From contig JAIWNE010000029.1 in NCBI GenBank assembly GCA_025331445.1, positions 124,001-188,000 on the forward strand: a stretch of DNA of 64,000 bases. The letters run 5' to 3'. The translations under genes were made by a program, and so were the position numbers. Below the pieces are notes generated by a model. The model was given only the letters and a program-made list of their open reading frames with translations, ran no database searches and was not told the origin of the DNA. This stretch comes from Blakeslea trispora. Taxonomy: Eukaryota > Mucoromycota > Mucoromycetes > Mucorales > Choanephoraceae. This document shows, piece by piece, positions 38,301-50,300 of this stretch (its first letter is position 1; every line of letters starts with the position of its first letter).

Positions 38301-38399
38301 GATTCTGGATCGCTTTCGTTCATGAAGACTTTGATCTGCTTCAGAGGTGCGATCGCTGATCTTGGCATCGTAATAGTCGCCGCTCAAATGGTCACTCAT
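35368..38399 (-). CDS. Zn2Cys6 fungal transcription factor
   Basis: The start at 38399 gives a short leader. The zinc cluster is split by an intron and reads C-x2-C-x6-C-x7-C-x2-C-x6-C (CDYCRKKKVKC then CSNCSSYGITC). A coiled-coil-like helix follows (YIDALEKRIRKIEDAL). The large last exon holds the fungal-specific transcription factor domain, opening with YFANIHPVLPVVNKTRF and including RKRIWWSLYVADRFHSASLGRP. The C-terminus is Ser/Pro/Asn-rich, consistent with an activation region. Such proteins are dimeric DNA-binding regulators, often of carbon or nitrogen metabolism. No specific regulon can be named. It lies head-to-tail between UVRAG and the DUF2235 gene; neighbour regulation is not implied. 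Confidence 0.93.
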
Positions 38400-38627
38400 G
38401 ATACTCAGTCTCAAGGAGAGGGAGACAATACAATTAGATGTATACGTATATGAGAGTAACTAACTAATATAGAGAGAGAGAGAGAGAAATAAAGAGAAAA
38501 GGCAAACTCAATCGGAAAAACAATTCATCAATTTAAGGCTAAATTTTATTTCCTGTATTTCAATATATTAATTACGCATGATAAGTTAAATGTAAATAGT
38601 GTTTGCAAGGCTTCTTTGTTTGATGTT

Positions 38628-40012
38628 TCATGGAAGAACAACACCTTTGTTTTCTACAAGTTGTTCCCCCAAACATTGATAGAAATGTAGTAATGTCTTT
38701 GACCGGAACATGTCCAATTGCTCTTGAGTCAAGAAATCAAGGAATTGTCCATCTTCATATAACTGACTCACTCGATAGTCCCCTGTAAGCTCATCACGCT
38801 CAATAACTCTATCTTCTCGAGGCATAACTCGGTATACCAAGCTACTTCGATAGCTGTCATGATAGTAAAACCGATGGCTATTCTCACAGCACAAAGGACC
38901 TTGATATTTACCATCATTTTTGAATCGAAGACCGTTTTCTCTAGCTTTTCTCATCATCCAATGCAGCGAATGACACGAGAGCAAATTGTCGTTACTACCA
39001 AACTCTTGTCCACCTACATCTGCATGCATACCGGGAAACCACACTTGTTCAAGCGTTTGGTTTGAATCACGATCTGGCTTTTTCTTTGAGTAGCGCATAG
39101 GTGTAGGCCGGAACCATGCTCGCTGATCATGTATTGACATAGCATGATAAGCATGTTTTACTATAGGGCTTAGTCGAGTATCATGAAATCCATGAAGACC
39201 AAGAAACAAACTGTAGACTAAGTAGAGTGTCAGTTGATTCTTGTTTTCTGTCTTTTAAAAACAAGTCATATGTATATCAAGCTTACAAGTTGAACCACCA
39301 AGATACCACGGGAGCTTCGGAACACCAAGTGCACCTACCGTATCGAAGCATCCAATAAAATGCACCTCAGCTGATCGACAAGAATTTGTCTTTCGAAAAG
39401 CAAGAGATAATGCTCTAGAAGGACGACTGGTTTCACCTTTCTTCCGATAGAGTCCATATGCAGCATCTGCTTTGGAAAGCCTATACTCGGGCAACAGGCC
39501 TACATTGTATATCATGCCAGTTAGACTACGAACAGCAAATGCTAAAGATAAAACAAAACAAAAATTGAGTATGTATTGAACAGTAATATAGCAAAGAGCG
39601 ACAAGGCTATACCTCCTCTACTGAATCCTACAAGCCAAATTTGATCATTATTATCACGATAGTTTTTGCAAATGAATCGATATGCTGAAAGGATTTGACG
39701 AGAGATACCATAACCAAACAAGCCGCTCAACAGAGGATGTTTCCCGTTAGTACCAAGACCAGAATAGTACTCCATTGTATATTCCCAATCATTGTCTGGT
39801 CCAGGTGTTGGGTCAACTTCATTGAAAAACTTGTACACATTGGTTTTCTCTAACCAGAAAACAAATCAGTAAAAAGGATCCACTTCTCTTACTTGGTCTA
39901 TACCTTCTGGCGTTTCCCATGTACCATCCAGGCACACAATCACTCTTCTACGTTTTGGTGCAGGACCTTCAATCACTTCTGTATATTTCTCAATAACTTC
40001 TTCGCCTATCAT
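38628..40012 (-). CDS. DUF2235 alpha/beta-hydrolase-like protein
   Basis: About five exons run from the ATG at 40012 to 38628. The N-terminus carries VIVCLDGTWETPEG, the usual opening of DUF2235. It is followed by TNVYKFFNEVDP, YYSGLGTNG and the nucleophile elbow GFSRGG. Later segments include HFIGCFDTVGALGVP, SLFLGLHGFHDTRL and VWFPGMHADVGGQE, which supply the candidate catalytic aspartate and histidine. The domain is shared with bacterial type VI phospholipase effectors of the Tle1 group and with many fungal proteins of unknown function. A lipase or esterase activity is inference. No signal peptide or membrane segment is visible, so it is probably cytosolic. Confidence 0.9.
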
Positions 40013-40172
40013 GGGTTTTTTCTTATGTTGGAACAATTAAAAAAAGGTGAAAGAGAAAGAAAAAGGACAGAAGAGTCAGTTTATATATGTATTTTTTTCT
40101 CTATACATCTTGAATCAAGCACTTCGAATATGACAATTCACTGAAGCGTACCACGAGTTTTGATCAATCGAC

Positions 40173-40256
40173 GGGTCATAGCGTTTTTCTTTTTTTTCAT
40201 TTAATCCACCGGCCACAAACTGTCTATGACCCATTCTGATACCATTTCTGGGTCAC
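40173..40256. promoter_or_regulatory. Cluster of GGGTCA-type motifs upstream of the DUF2235 gene
   Basis: GGGTCATAG at 40173-40181, its inverted copy CTATGACCCA at 40224-40233 and TGGGTCAC at 40249-40256 sit 160-245 bases upstream of the DUF2235 start codon. Inverted short motifs are a common binding layout for dimeric regulators. That these are binding sites is inference. Confidence 0.3.
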
Positions 40257-40852
40257 AATAATCTAAAACATCAGAATGTATAATACTCATTTGACTCGTT
40301 CTATCTTTATCTCACCTTTCTCAGTTTTTTTTTTGTCAACTAAAAACTGTTCAAACATTGATTTGATTATGTTCGAATGTGTACTTGTTTATGAGGGGGA
40401 AAGCCAATTCTGCCCCTTGGTTTCTATTTCTCCAATTAAACTCGGTAGGTCAATGCATCCACTATGAAATCAAGTTGCATAAAAACTCATCACTTCTACC
40501 AGCTTTACAGTGTCATTACATGCAGAGATCTGGTTTGTGACAAGTGAGGGTCAGATTCTGTTGATGATCTCTCATAATTTATGGAAAATGTGACTTTAGA
40601 ATGGACTTCAAAAGGTTGCACAGACATGCAAATTTCGTCATTGCTGATCGAGATCCAGTTGTTGTGGACGTATCTGTCATCCCACCTTACTTCCGTTTAT
40701 GTCTTCCTTTTTTTTTCTGTTGTTTATGTCTATTATTTCCTTTAGTGGGAATTGAAAAGAAACATTTAAAAATAGATTAGGCTATGCTTGATTTTTTGTT
40801 CTGGTTTCGTTCATTGTACATACTATACATCATCTTCGCTTGCAGTGCTTCC

Positions 40853-40922
40853 AACAAATAATACTACAGCCAATCAAAGTCATTGTCACTGACCAATTAA
40901 TTTCGCTTGCTTAGAAGTCAAA
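40853..40922 (+). repeat. Left inverted-repeat arm
   Basis: Begins AACAAATAATACTACAGCC and continues to GAAGTCAAA. It pairs with the arm at 41506-41574. Confidence 0.85.
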
Positions 40923-41505
40923 TAACACCTAATGTTGAAACGAACACAAATACATATAAATGATATAGTGCCGATGAGCAAAGCAATTTTGCGCAAGCCT
41001 CATGAATTACCTTTGCTATAAAGAGATACAAAGTATTTGTACACAATGAGCATAGATTGAGTCAGAAAGTAGCTTATTAAAAACTGTTTCAATTGTATGA
41101 CAAACAGATGCATGTCATATATAGGTTCAAAGGATACAACTTCATCGTAAAAATAGACTGCTGACATCTACGTTGCAATATATTTAAAGCCCCTCTCAAT
41201 ACCAGAATATTTGTTTCAGTTACTCAAGTTTCTAGAAGCACTTGACGCATTGTGTTCCTGAAGCTATTGTCAAACATGGCTTGAAGAGATGGTTCTTCCA
41301 GCCGCAACAATTAAAGAGGGAAATGAACCCTAAATGTTTACAAATGGATGTACAGTGTATGTCTCAGTAATCTTTATGGATTCTGTGGACACTTTAAGCG
41401 CCAAATCTTCAATCATTGTATCAGATTGAACTTCTACTTTAATAAATATTACGTATATGACAACCATACGATGAAACCGACTACCTGAATTTCTCTAATA
41501 GGCAG

Positions 41506-41574
41506 TTTGACTTTAAGCAAGCGAAATTAATTGGCCAATGACAATGACTTTGATTGGCTGTAGTATTACTTGTT
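41506..41574 (-). repeat. Right inverted-repeat arm
   Basis: Its reverse complement begins AACAAGTAATACTACAGCC. It differs from the left arm at three substitutions and one single-base gap. Confidence 0.85.
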
Positions 41575-43060
41575 ACATAGAAGCGCCGTATGCACAGCAA
41601 CAAAGAAAAGAAGTAAAACAAGGTCCGTAAATTGTGACACTCTAGATGCATGTTGCATATTTCTGAAATTAAGATTTTTCATACGAGCCAGTTCGAACTC
41701 ACTTACGAACCTTAATTAGAGAGACTTTTATCGAAGTTGTTGAATGCGTTAGTTATGTATACAGCTTACGACATACAGTCAGAGATTTTTTATCATTCCT
41801 TTAGACTTTATGACTTGTCTTATGCTGTGCTATAGAGAGAATGCTCCAGTGAAGAGCGATAATTTTTTACTGTTAATTTCTCACATGTTGAACTTGTTCT
41901 GAAAAAAAAAACACGTAATTGAAGTAATCTTGCAAAAGTAGTGCTCTCAATGATGACATTGCGATAAGTGGTGGTTTACATATCAGCTCAGTTTAGTTAC
42001 AAAAAGCATGCAAATGGCTGAAGTATGCTTATTTGTCATTGATCGAGAACAAAACGATACATGAGACTGGCACTGAGTGATTGAGATGCAAGTATGTTAA
42101 CTATTTTGGGACAAGAGAAACTTATATCGTAAGACACTAACATGGTCGTCACGCCTTCTGTCAGTGAACAAGATTCATGCATATTTGAAAAAAAAAAGTG
42201 CTCAGAAGGATGGCTACGCGAATTGTACGATATAAAACGCATTTAACGCTTAAGCAATGCATAGAATGACACAAATATCTTTATATGGAAACAGGATGCA
42301 GGTAAAGAAATTAGCTGTGCATGAGGTCTTCAAACGTTACTAATTGGTCTTAGTCACTTTGCAGTTTCGTGTCATCTTTAAATTGCTTCAATTGAGACCT
42401 CTCTTGGGTCAATTGATTTAATCTTATACAGTATGTACCATAAATAGTATTGTATGACAAGAAGAAAATACCCTCTGACAGGAACAGACTATGTGACAAA
42501 AGAAAAAGAAATCATTTTGATTTGTACCAGCTAGTATTACCAAAAGCATAATGCCCTATTCACTTTCTTTATTTCAGTACAAAGTCTTTTATTGTCTAAA
42601 GCAGAATATTTGATCTCGCAGAGTGCAGCTTCAGAGCACGTCCAGTAGAATCTGAATATTACAAGGCTAATTTTCTATTTGAATTTTAAATCGCTTAATA
42701 ACCGAACTTCAAAGTTGATTTGAGCAAATTTAAGCTATCTGAAATAATCTCATTTAGCCAAAACGAAATGATTTATTGGGCTGTAAATACATTTGATTTA
42801 AGCAAACACAAAACTTATAGTTGGGTTTATCTGTCAGTTGATTCTATGTGATATTATTTTTTAAAACAAAAAACAAAAAAAAGGGGGGGGGACTATTTTT
42901 TAATATTGTAGTAGTAGTAAAATTATTATAAAAAGAGTTTACGTGAGCTGTTAATGCTTCTGGTATTTTCACTGATCATTTTAAGATATCAGGAACGTAG
43001 TTTCGATAAAAAGAGAAGAGGAAAGAAAAAAAATAAAGATACAGATTCGATGGTGTCGCT

Positions 43061-43832
43061 TTAAAGTATAACACATTTGGATTTGCCATGGTTGGGTGAT
43101 CTCGTTTTGACTGTCATATATGTTAGTTGTGGAAGAGAATCAAAAGATTTAGTAACGAACCTGTTAAAGCAACTTTGGCAGTCTCTTGGAAACACTCTTT
43201 AACACCACGGTTATGCTTAGCTGAGCATTCTAAATAGCGCACTGCATTGATATTTCTAGCCATCTCTAAACCCTAAAATATAATTTATCTTGTCAATATT
43301 ACTGCGATTCTTAATTATGGATCAAGCTTACTTCTTCATAAGAAACAGCATCCGATTTTTCTTGTCGCAGATCACATTTCAAAGCAACTAGTACTATTTT
43401 AGCCAGTGTGCCTTGATCAGTGACTTCATCTAGCCATTTATCTGGTATATTTTCAAATGAGTCTCGATTTTCTACCGAAAAACATAATAGATAGACATGT
43501 GTGTTTTCATATGATAACAATCGAATACGATCGAATTCCTCTTGACCAGCTGTGTCCCACAATGAAAGTTCGACTGTTTGGCCTTCGATAGTCATTTCTT
43601 GAACATAGTTCTCGAACACAGTAGGCTCATAAACCTAAAGAGGTAATGTCATGAGTAACCATGACATTGCATAATCATCGTCTTCTCTCTCTCCCTCTTT
43701 GCTTTTCTTTACGTCAGGAAAATAATCTCGAGTGAAAACACTGAGTAAACTGGTTTTTCCAGTAGCACCATCGCCACAAACAACAAGTTTTCGATGAACT
43801 GTCTTTTCTTCTGTTTTAATACATAAAGGCAT
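43061..43832 (-). CDS. RHO3: Rho3-type small GTPase
   Basis: Four exons run from the ATG at 43832 to the stop at 43061. The P-loop is GDGATGKTS, switch I gives YEPTVFENYV and switch II gives WDTAGQEEFDRIR. These are followed by the base-specificity segment LVALKCDLR and ECSAKHNRGV. The combination KLVVCGDG, FTRDYFPDVYEPTVFENYV and VELSLWDTAGQEEFDR matches fungal Rho3 better than Rho1, Rho4 or Cdc42. The last exon ends in the prenylation box CVIL, where leucine predicts geranylgeranylation and membrane attachment. Rho3 works in polarised secretion and actin organisation. The last intron uses an unusual donor (GTTCGT), but only this splice yields the CaaX box. Confidence 0.88.
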
Positions 43833-45724
43833 AGTGTATATTTGAGTGTGAAAATCCAACAAAGAAAAAACAAAATAAAAAGGGAGAAAAAAGAAAACAA
43901 TGTGTGTTTTATTTTCCAAAAAAGAAGTTCATCCAAGCGCGGCAGCTTGAAGTAAAAAAAAAAAGCAGCTGCCTTAAAACCTCAATTAGTTGTCTGTAAA
44001 TAGATTTGAACTCCAGCCATTTGCTCTATCTTTTGAAACTTATTTTCTTGGCCAATTATTGTTACACCCTTTTTTTTTATTTTAAACTATTCTTGAAAAC
44101 TAATCCTCTTAAAAATCAATGTTCGCTAAACTTTACTTATTCCAGTTATTGAAATGCCATTTGGAAATCAGCAAGAAACGAAAGGCCAAAGCTTCAATTG
44201 GTTCTTTTAAATAAAGCTTGATCCAAAAAAGGAAGTTGAACTGCACACTTTTTGAAAAGCAAATTAATCGAGTTTTTATCAATAAGATCTTCCTACTTGC
44301 AAAAATGATATTGAATTTGAAATAGTTCAGAGAAAGGACTTGGAGCTGCGAAAAGTATTACTATCTCGGACTAGAACTATTTGGATGTACTTCTAAACTA
44401 AATGAAGTGCTTGATATTATTAAAGAGTATTTCTTGGTCAGTAGCAAAAAGTCTTTTTTTCTTTTGTGAAATCTTACAAGAAAGAGGCAGATTGGTTTTA
44501 TTTGCGTAGGCGTTTCCATCTTTATGACAAAGACTGAGAAGAAAAGTTAGCTTAAATGATTCATTACAGTTGTATCAAACAATAACTATCTACAATAGAC
44601 AAAGCTAATCTAAGATAAACACGCAAATATACTGAGAGCCTTAGGACATAGAAAAAAAGGTTCGTAACAGCTACAAGTTAATTACTGCTCATCTATTTGA
44701 TAATGTTACAAAATATATATCCAAAGCATTATTGGAGCAGTTTATAACTCTTGCAAATAGCAGATGGCATTTGTTCTTCGCAAGGCTACCAACGGCAGTT
44801 TCTGCCACTATTAACTATACAAACTCAATTTGCGGGCTTTTTCTAGCATACTTTTCCAAACAGCTCTCCTTTCTGTTTCTGGTCTCACGTCCTGTATGCC
44901 TATCAATTCACCTGTCAATCTAGTTGCTCTTGTGTATGTTCTTTCTTTACCATCTAACTTTCAAGTAGATAATAGGTGTTCTAGGAATTTATTCTGATTA
45001 TAATAGAGACATTATGAATAATTACATAGTGAGAAAAGTTATATATTGAATGCGTCTAATAAACATCTAGTAGAAAAATATTAAAATATAGTAGAAGTAA
45101 AATAGGTTTTTTGGCCTCTAAACTACTTTATTGAATTAAACTTTTCCACTTTGCGCTTGCTTGTTTCGTACTACCCTAGAAAGTGACTGCATATAATTAA
45201 AACTTGGTTGTTAGGAACATCAAAGACTTAATGAGGTAGAGCGAACGACAATTATACTAACACACTGAGGCAATTGATCTGATAGATGAGTAAGTATACC
45301 TGATCAAATCAGTTTGTTATATCTTTCTCTTTTTAGTTTCAAGAATAATAAGTGGCGCTCCAGCAACTTGCTATAAAAGATAAAATGGGACACAACGAGT
45401 CCAATCATTTGCAAGATCTATAAAAGTAGCAAGCATAGATCTTTCAAGCTAGATGCTTGTACCTAAAGACAACGAATTTCCTTTATATGATATATTGAAG
45501 CGTCTTTCTTTGTTTTATGATCTGAAGCTAGTTTCATTTTCAAAAATTTCAATGGCGGCCGTTGAAAGAAGAGAGCCAATTGAGTACTAAAAAGCCGCTG
45601 TTTGATACCAAGAACATCCTACAAGAAAACTTTTCTTGCTTTTAAACTTCCTCTCTTTTCTTTCATTTCTTTCTTTTTTCTTTTTTCTTTCCTATTTTTT
45701 CTTCTTTTTTTTTGAATTATAATA
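43833..45724. other. Intergenic region between divergent RHO3 and RRM genes
   Basis: This is 1.9 kb of AT-rich sequence carrying both promoters. A CT-rich tract of about 60 bases (45650-45712) directly precedes the RRM gene start. The frame at 44732-44923 has no recognisable features. Confidence 0.55.
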
Positions 45725-47183
45725 ATGTCTACCACTGCTGCTACTGTCTACGTTGGTAACCTTGACCAAAGGTATAGGGTTCATTCTTACTTTATTCTTG
45801 TTCTAAATCATTTTCCACAGAGTGACTGAAAACACGTTGCTTGAGTACTTTGCTCCTATGGGCACTGTAACCACCGTCAAGATTATTGCCGTACGTGAAC
45901 AAAAAAACAAAGCATGTATGGAACGCGAAAAATAACCTTTGTTTTAATTAGATGCACAGAAATGGTCCTTTTGTACGATTCAATTATCCAAATTTTCATT
46001 TAAAAAAATTTAGCTAACTTTTTATTATAATTAGCCCAGTGTTAACTATGGTTTTATTGAGTTTGCTGATGCTGCTGCTGCCGATAAGGCCATTCAAGAA
46101 TTGAACGGTTACAAGATTTTGGATTATGTAAGTTTTCTTCAATAGTTTTTTTTTGAGAAAAGGAATTTGTTCCTGATGGATGAAAATTTTTTCGTGAAAA
46201 AAATTGGTAGGAAATCAAAGTGAACTGGGCTCAACAAGGTCAACAAGCTCCTAAAGAAGAACAACCTAACCAATATCAAGTCTTTGTTGGTGATCTTGCT
46301 CCTGAGATTACTGATGAAGATTTGACTCAAGCTTTCGGTCAATTCGGTTCTTTGTTGTAAAGTATATGATAATGCAAAAAGAAGAAAGATGGAAAAGAAG
46401 ATGAGATTAACACCATTTCTCTTTGCTCTGATTAGAAATGCTCATGTGATGAGAGACACAATGACAGGTAACCCTAGAGGTTTCGGTTTTGTTACTTACC
46501 GCGAAAAGGTTGAAGCCGATCAAGCTATTGCTTCCATGAATGGCGAATTATTGGGTTCTCGTAACATTCGTGTCAACTGGGCCACTCAAAAGGGTCAATC
46601 TGACACTCCTCCTCCTCGTCCCGGTCAACAACTTCCTTATGAAACTGTTGTTCAACAAACTCCTTCTTATGTCACCTCTGTATATGTTGGTAACTTGTCT
46701 CCTAATGTCTCAGGTAACATAACTTCATTATAAAAGAGAGAGAAAAAAGCTGATTTTTCTTTTCTTTGATAGATGCCGATTTGGTGCAACCTTTCCAAAG
46801 ATTTGGTTTTATTCAAGAAGTAAAGTTGCAAGCTGATAAGGGTTTTGCTTTTGTCAAGTAAGTTAATACGTGTATTGCTTGAAAAAAAGATAGTGAAAGA
46901 GAGAGAAAAAAGGAACTAAAAGGCTGATGAATTGATAGGTATGACACACATCAAAATGCCGCCAATGCTATTGTTCACTTGCAAGGTATCAACATCAACG
47001 GTCGTGAAGCCAAGGTAAGAAAAAAGAAAAAGATGAACGAGGGCATGAAGAGGCAGACAGAGAACTCATCTTGTTCATTAGTTATCATGGGGTAAGGACC
47101 GTGCACCTTCTAATTATTCCTTCAACAACAATGGCCAACAACGTTACCAAAACAACAGCAACTGGCGTCAAAGCAGAAATTAA
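45725..47183 (+). CDS. Three-RRM RNA-binding protein, TIA-1/Pub1-like
   Basis: At least seven exons encode three RNA recognition motifs. RRM1 begins TVYVGNLDQR and includes VNYGFIEFAD. RRM2 begins YQVFVGDLAPEI with GFGFVTYREK. RRM3 begins TSVYVGNLSPNV with KGFAFVKYDT. RNP1 and RNP2 aromatic residues are present in all three. The tail is Asn/Gln-rich (QQRYQNNSNWRQSRN). This is the layout of TIA-1/TIAR and yeast Pub1, which bind U-rich RNA, affect mRNA stability and splicing, and gather in stress granules. RRM1 has a shorter loop than usual between the strands encoded on either side of the second intron. Nearly all introns are short with T-rich acceptors. Confidence 0.92.
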
Positions 47184-47358
47184 TATATTATATTCCCTTC
47201 TATATAATTTTTCTCATTTCTTCACCTTTGTATATGTATACTAACCTTTCTTTCTTTATAAAAGAAAAAGGAAAATCCCTACAGCACATATAAAATAACT
47301 AAAAAAATTGTAATGTAAATGTTATAAATTTTATTATCTTTTCTTCTTTTTTCTTGTG

Positions 47359-50300
47359 TTATTCATGATGGGTAGTAGCATGGGCAGGCACTGCCTCTTG
47401 TTTCAATGCAATCGTGCTATATTGGCTAATAGACGAAATAAGAATACATAGGTTTCTCAAAGTGTACCAAACTTACTTGTGGTCCTTTTGAACACGATAA
47501 TATTTGTCAAGAACCTCATTTCGAGACAAATATTCTACAAATTCTTCATCATGAGTAATAATGACAAATTGAAAGTTGGATTGTTGTTTTCGTTTGCTGA
47601 TGATCCTGTATGCCAAAAAAAAAAAGAACAAGAAAGGAGGATTTTTGTGTCAATAGTCATCTCGAATTGGCTTGTTCACAAGTTTACCTGGCCAGATTTT
47701 CTGCTAGACTCTCAATATTTTCTCGATCTAAATTGGTCGTAGGTTCATCCAGAGTGAAGATGCCACAGTTGACGCAAAAAGTTTCGGCCAATGCTAATCG
47801 GATGATAATAGAAGCCAGCACTTTTTGGCCAGCACTGCAACGACCTCTCATATTTAGTTCTGATCCGTTCTTAATCATGACCACCTACAGCAGAGACATA
47901 AGTACTAATTCTTTTCCTGCTCAAGTGACTTACTCTATAATTGAATGATTGCCTAGCTGTAGTTCCTTCACTATCTGCTCTAACTTCTATATAGTCAATA
48001 TCTACAAAAGAAGGCAAGATTAGATCAGAGAGAATGATGTTTTCGACTGAGCAAGAAAAAATGACCTCCTCCTTTGTAGGTATCCATCCATAACTCTTTA
48101 ATGATCTTGTTTAAATCTTGCATCTTTAGAGAGTGATATTTCATGATAGCCGTCTGTAGCACTTTGCTGTATTTTTCCAAATCTGCATTAGCCAGCTCTT
48201 GTGTTTTGACTTCAATGAATAGCTTGCCATATTGGCCATCGACCTGGCTATAATCGTTGGCTAATTCAGCGTTATAACGCTTGATTTGATCTCGCATCTG
48301 GCCCACTTCGCCGCCAAGAGCACCACGCTAATTCATTATTTTTTTTATGGAAAGAATATAAATATCTAGAAAAGCATCCTTCTTTGCCTTTCTTTTTTTT
48401 ATATACCTTTTCAATCAGTTTACTCTCTTTTGTTGTCACCTCATGAAGCTCTCGCATCACTTGGTCTCGGTCAAATTCATTTAGTTTCTCTTCTAATTCT
48501 TGTATATCTTGGTTACATTGAGCCAATCCAGCCTTCATTTCTCTATATTTAATTTGATCCTGTAATTCACGTTCAATGCCTCTCTTGTCTGCTTCATCCT
48601 TTTCAATTAAGGCCAGCTTTTCATCTGCATTTAAAATATCTTGCTTGGTATCGTTCATGTCCTGTTGTAATTCAGCAATCTCCTGAGTAATCTTGTTTGT
48701 CTTTTGAGAACCCGTCTCATTTGCACTTCTGCTCAAAAGAATTAAAAAAACAAGGCAGGAAGGGATAAGAAGGAGATCCATACTTGGCTTTGATACTTTA
48801 CCTCTTGAGATTTAAATTGAATTCTTCTAGTCGATCCTTAAAGCGAGAAATGCTGTACTCTTCTTCATTCAACTTTTCTTCTGCTAGCTTCCATTCTTGA
48901 ACAGCCTCTTCATGTTTCTGAGTAACTTCTTGTACTTTTTCTTTAAGATGAGGTGCTTCTTGTTCCGTTTTCTAATAAAGAGAGAAGTATAAGACAGATT
49001 GAGAATATGGAAGGAAACTAGACTTTACCTGTTGACGATTTAGGTTATCCTGAAGTTGTTCTTTAAAGTCTTCAAGCGTGTATTCTAGTGCCACTTTAGA
49101 ATTAAGATCATGCTCAAGTTTTAGCTTTTTTTCGCGCGAATCACGCAAGGATAATTCAACTGCTTGAACACGACGTCGTTGCACATCCATATCTGTATGA
49201 ATTCGCTTGATGTCGCGACGAACAGATTTGCTACAAGATATCTTTGAGCATGTGCTTCTCTTCCCTTCTTTTTTTTTTCTTATATAGCTTACCTCTTCTC
49301 TGCCATTTCTTCCAACTCCTTTTGAACGTCACTCATCGTACGTGTTCTAGCACCTTGACTGCCTAGTTCTCTTTCGGCAGCCATGATATCATCGTTCAAG
49401 CTCTCAATCTCCTTATAGATGCGATTGACATTGCGAGCAATCAGCATCAATTTGTCTGCTTTGATCTTACAGCCATCTGTTTCTGCAAATTCAGTAGAAG
49501 CCTATCGAACATATCAGCCTACACAAAGAAGACTAAAATAGACTGTATGATCTTGTTACTTACTACATCTGTCTTATTCACAGCTGTTTCTTTTTCAAAC
49601 TCTAGTGTTTCTAATGACTTCTCAAGCGCGTTCATGTCTTTCTTGACCGTCTCCAACTTCATCCAAACATTCAATGCCTGCTTAAACTTGGCCAGCTTCT
49701 TTTCTTCTTCTACTGCAATTTTTTTCAACTTTTCTTGTTCAGTAGGAATAAAATTACGCATCTGTTCAAGCTTAAAAAGAAATAGAAGTGTCAGTTTAGA
49801 TTCATGCTCTACACAAAGGAATATCCTACTGTGTTCATAAAAGCATCTATTTCAGATTGGTTGTTGAATGCTTTGGTACACATTGGGCAGCAGCTTTGGT
49901 TCTTTTGTTGTAGTTCCAAACGATCATAAATCATAGTGGCACCTTGCATGTTGGACACTTGTCTAACATAGATTTGTGAGTTGGCTAGCTTTTATCTTTT
50001 CCTTCTGTTTGCTACATTTACTCTTTAATCTTGAGGATTCGAACTTCTTTTCTTTTAATTTCCTCTACCAAATTCTTATCACCACATACGCTTGAAATGA
50101 CCTTTGTGTATTCTATAGATAATGTTTAAATACCAAGAGTATAAGCATCAACATGTTCTTTGACTTACTTTCCACCTCTTGTTGTTTTGTATCTAATTGT
50201 TGTTTTGTCATTCTCAACTTGGCCTCCACTGCCGATAATTCTCGGGTAGCCTTATTTCTGTGCTCCATTTGAAGTTGAAGTTTCTTGAGAATATTACTAA

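Larger units (their letters stand above)
40853..41574. mobile_element. MITE-like element with ~70-base terminal inverted repeats
   Basis: The left arm (40853-40922) and the reverse complement of the right arm (41506-41574) match at about 66 of 70 positions with one gap. The similarity stops abruptly on the inner side. The 580 bases between them have no long open frame. This is the structure of a non-autonomous DNA transposon or fold-back element. No clean target-site duplication was seen, and the outer boundary may lie about ten bases further out (GTGCTTC / GCGCTTC). Confidence 0.7.
40013..43060. other. Intergenic region of about 3 kb
   Basis: It lies between the DUF2235 promoter and the 3' end of the Rho gene. 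It holds three copies of a GGGTCA-type motif near 40173-40256 and a 722-base inverted-repeat element at 40853-41574. The rest is AT-rich with no convincing gene. A run of eight G lies near 42883-42890. Confidence 0.65.

Noticed and set aside
45901..46035. Micro-exon in RRM1 of the TIA-1/Pub1-like gene around ATGCACAGAAATG
   Set aside because: Its 13-base length breaks the frame with every acceptor seen; a single ~145-base intron fits.
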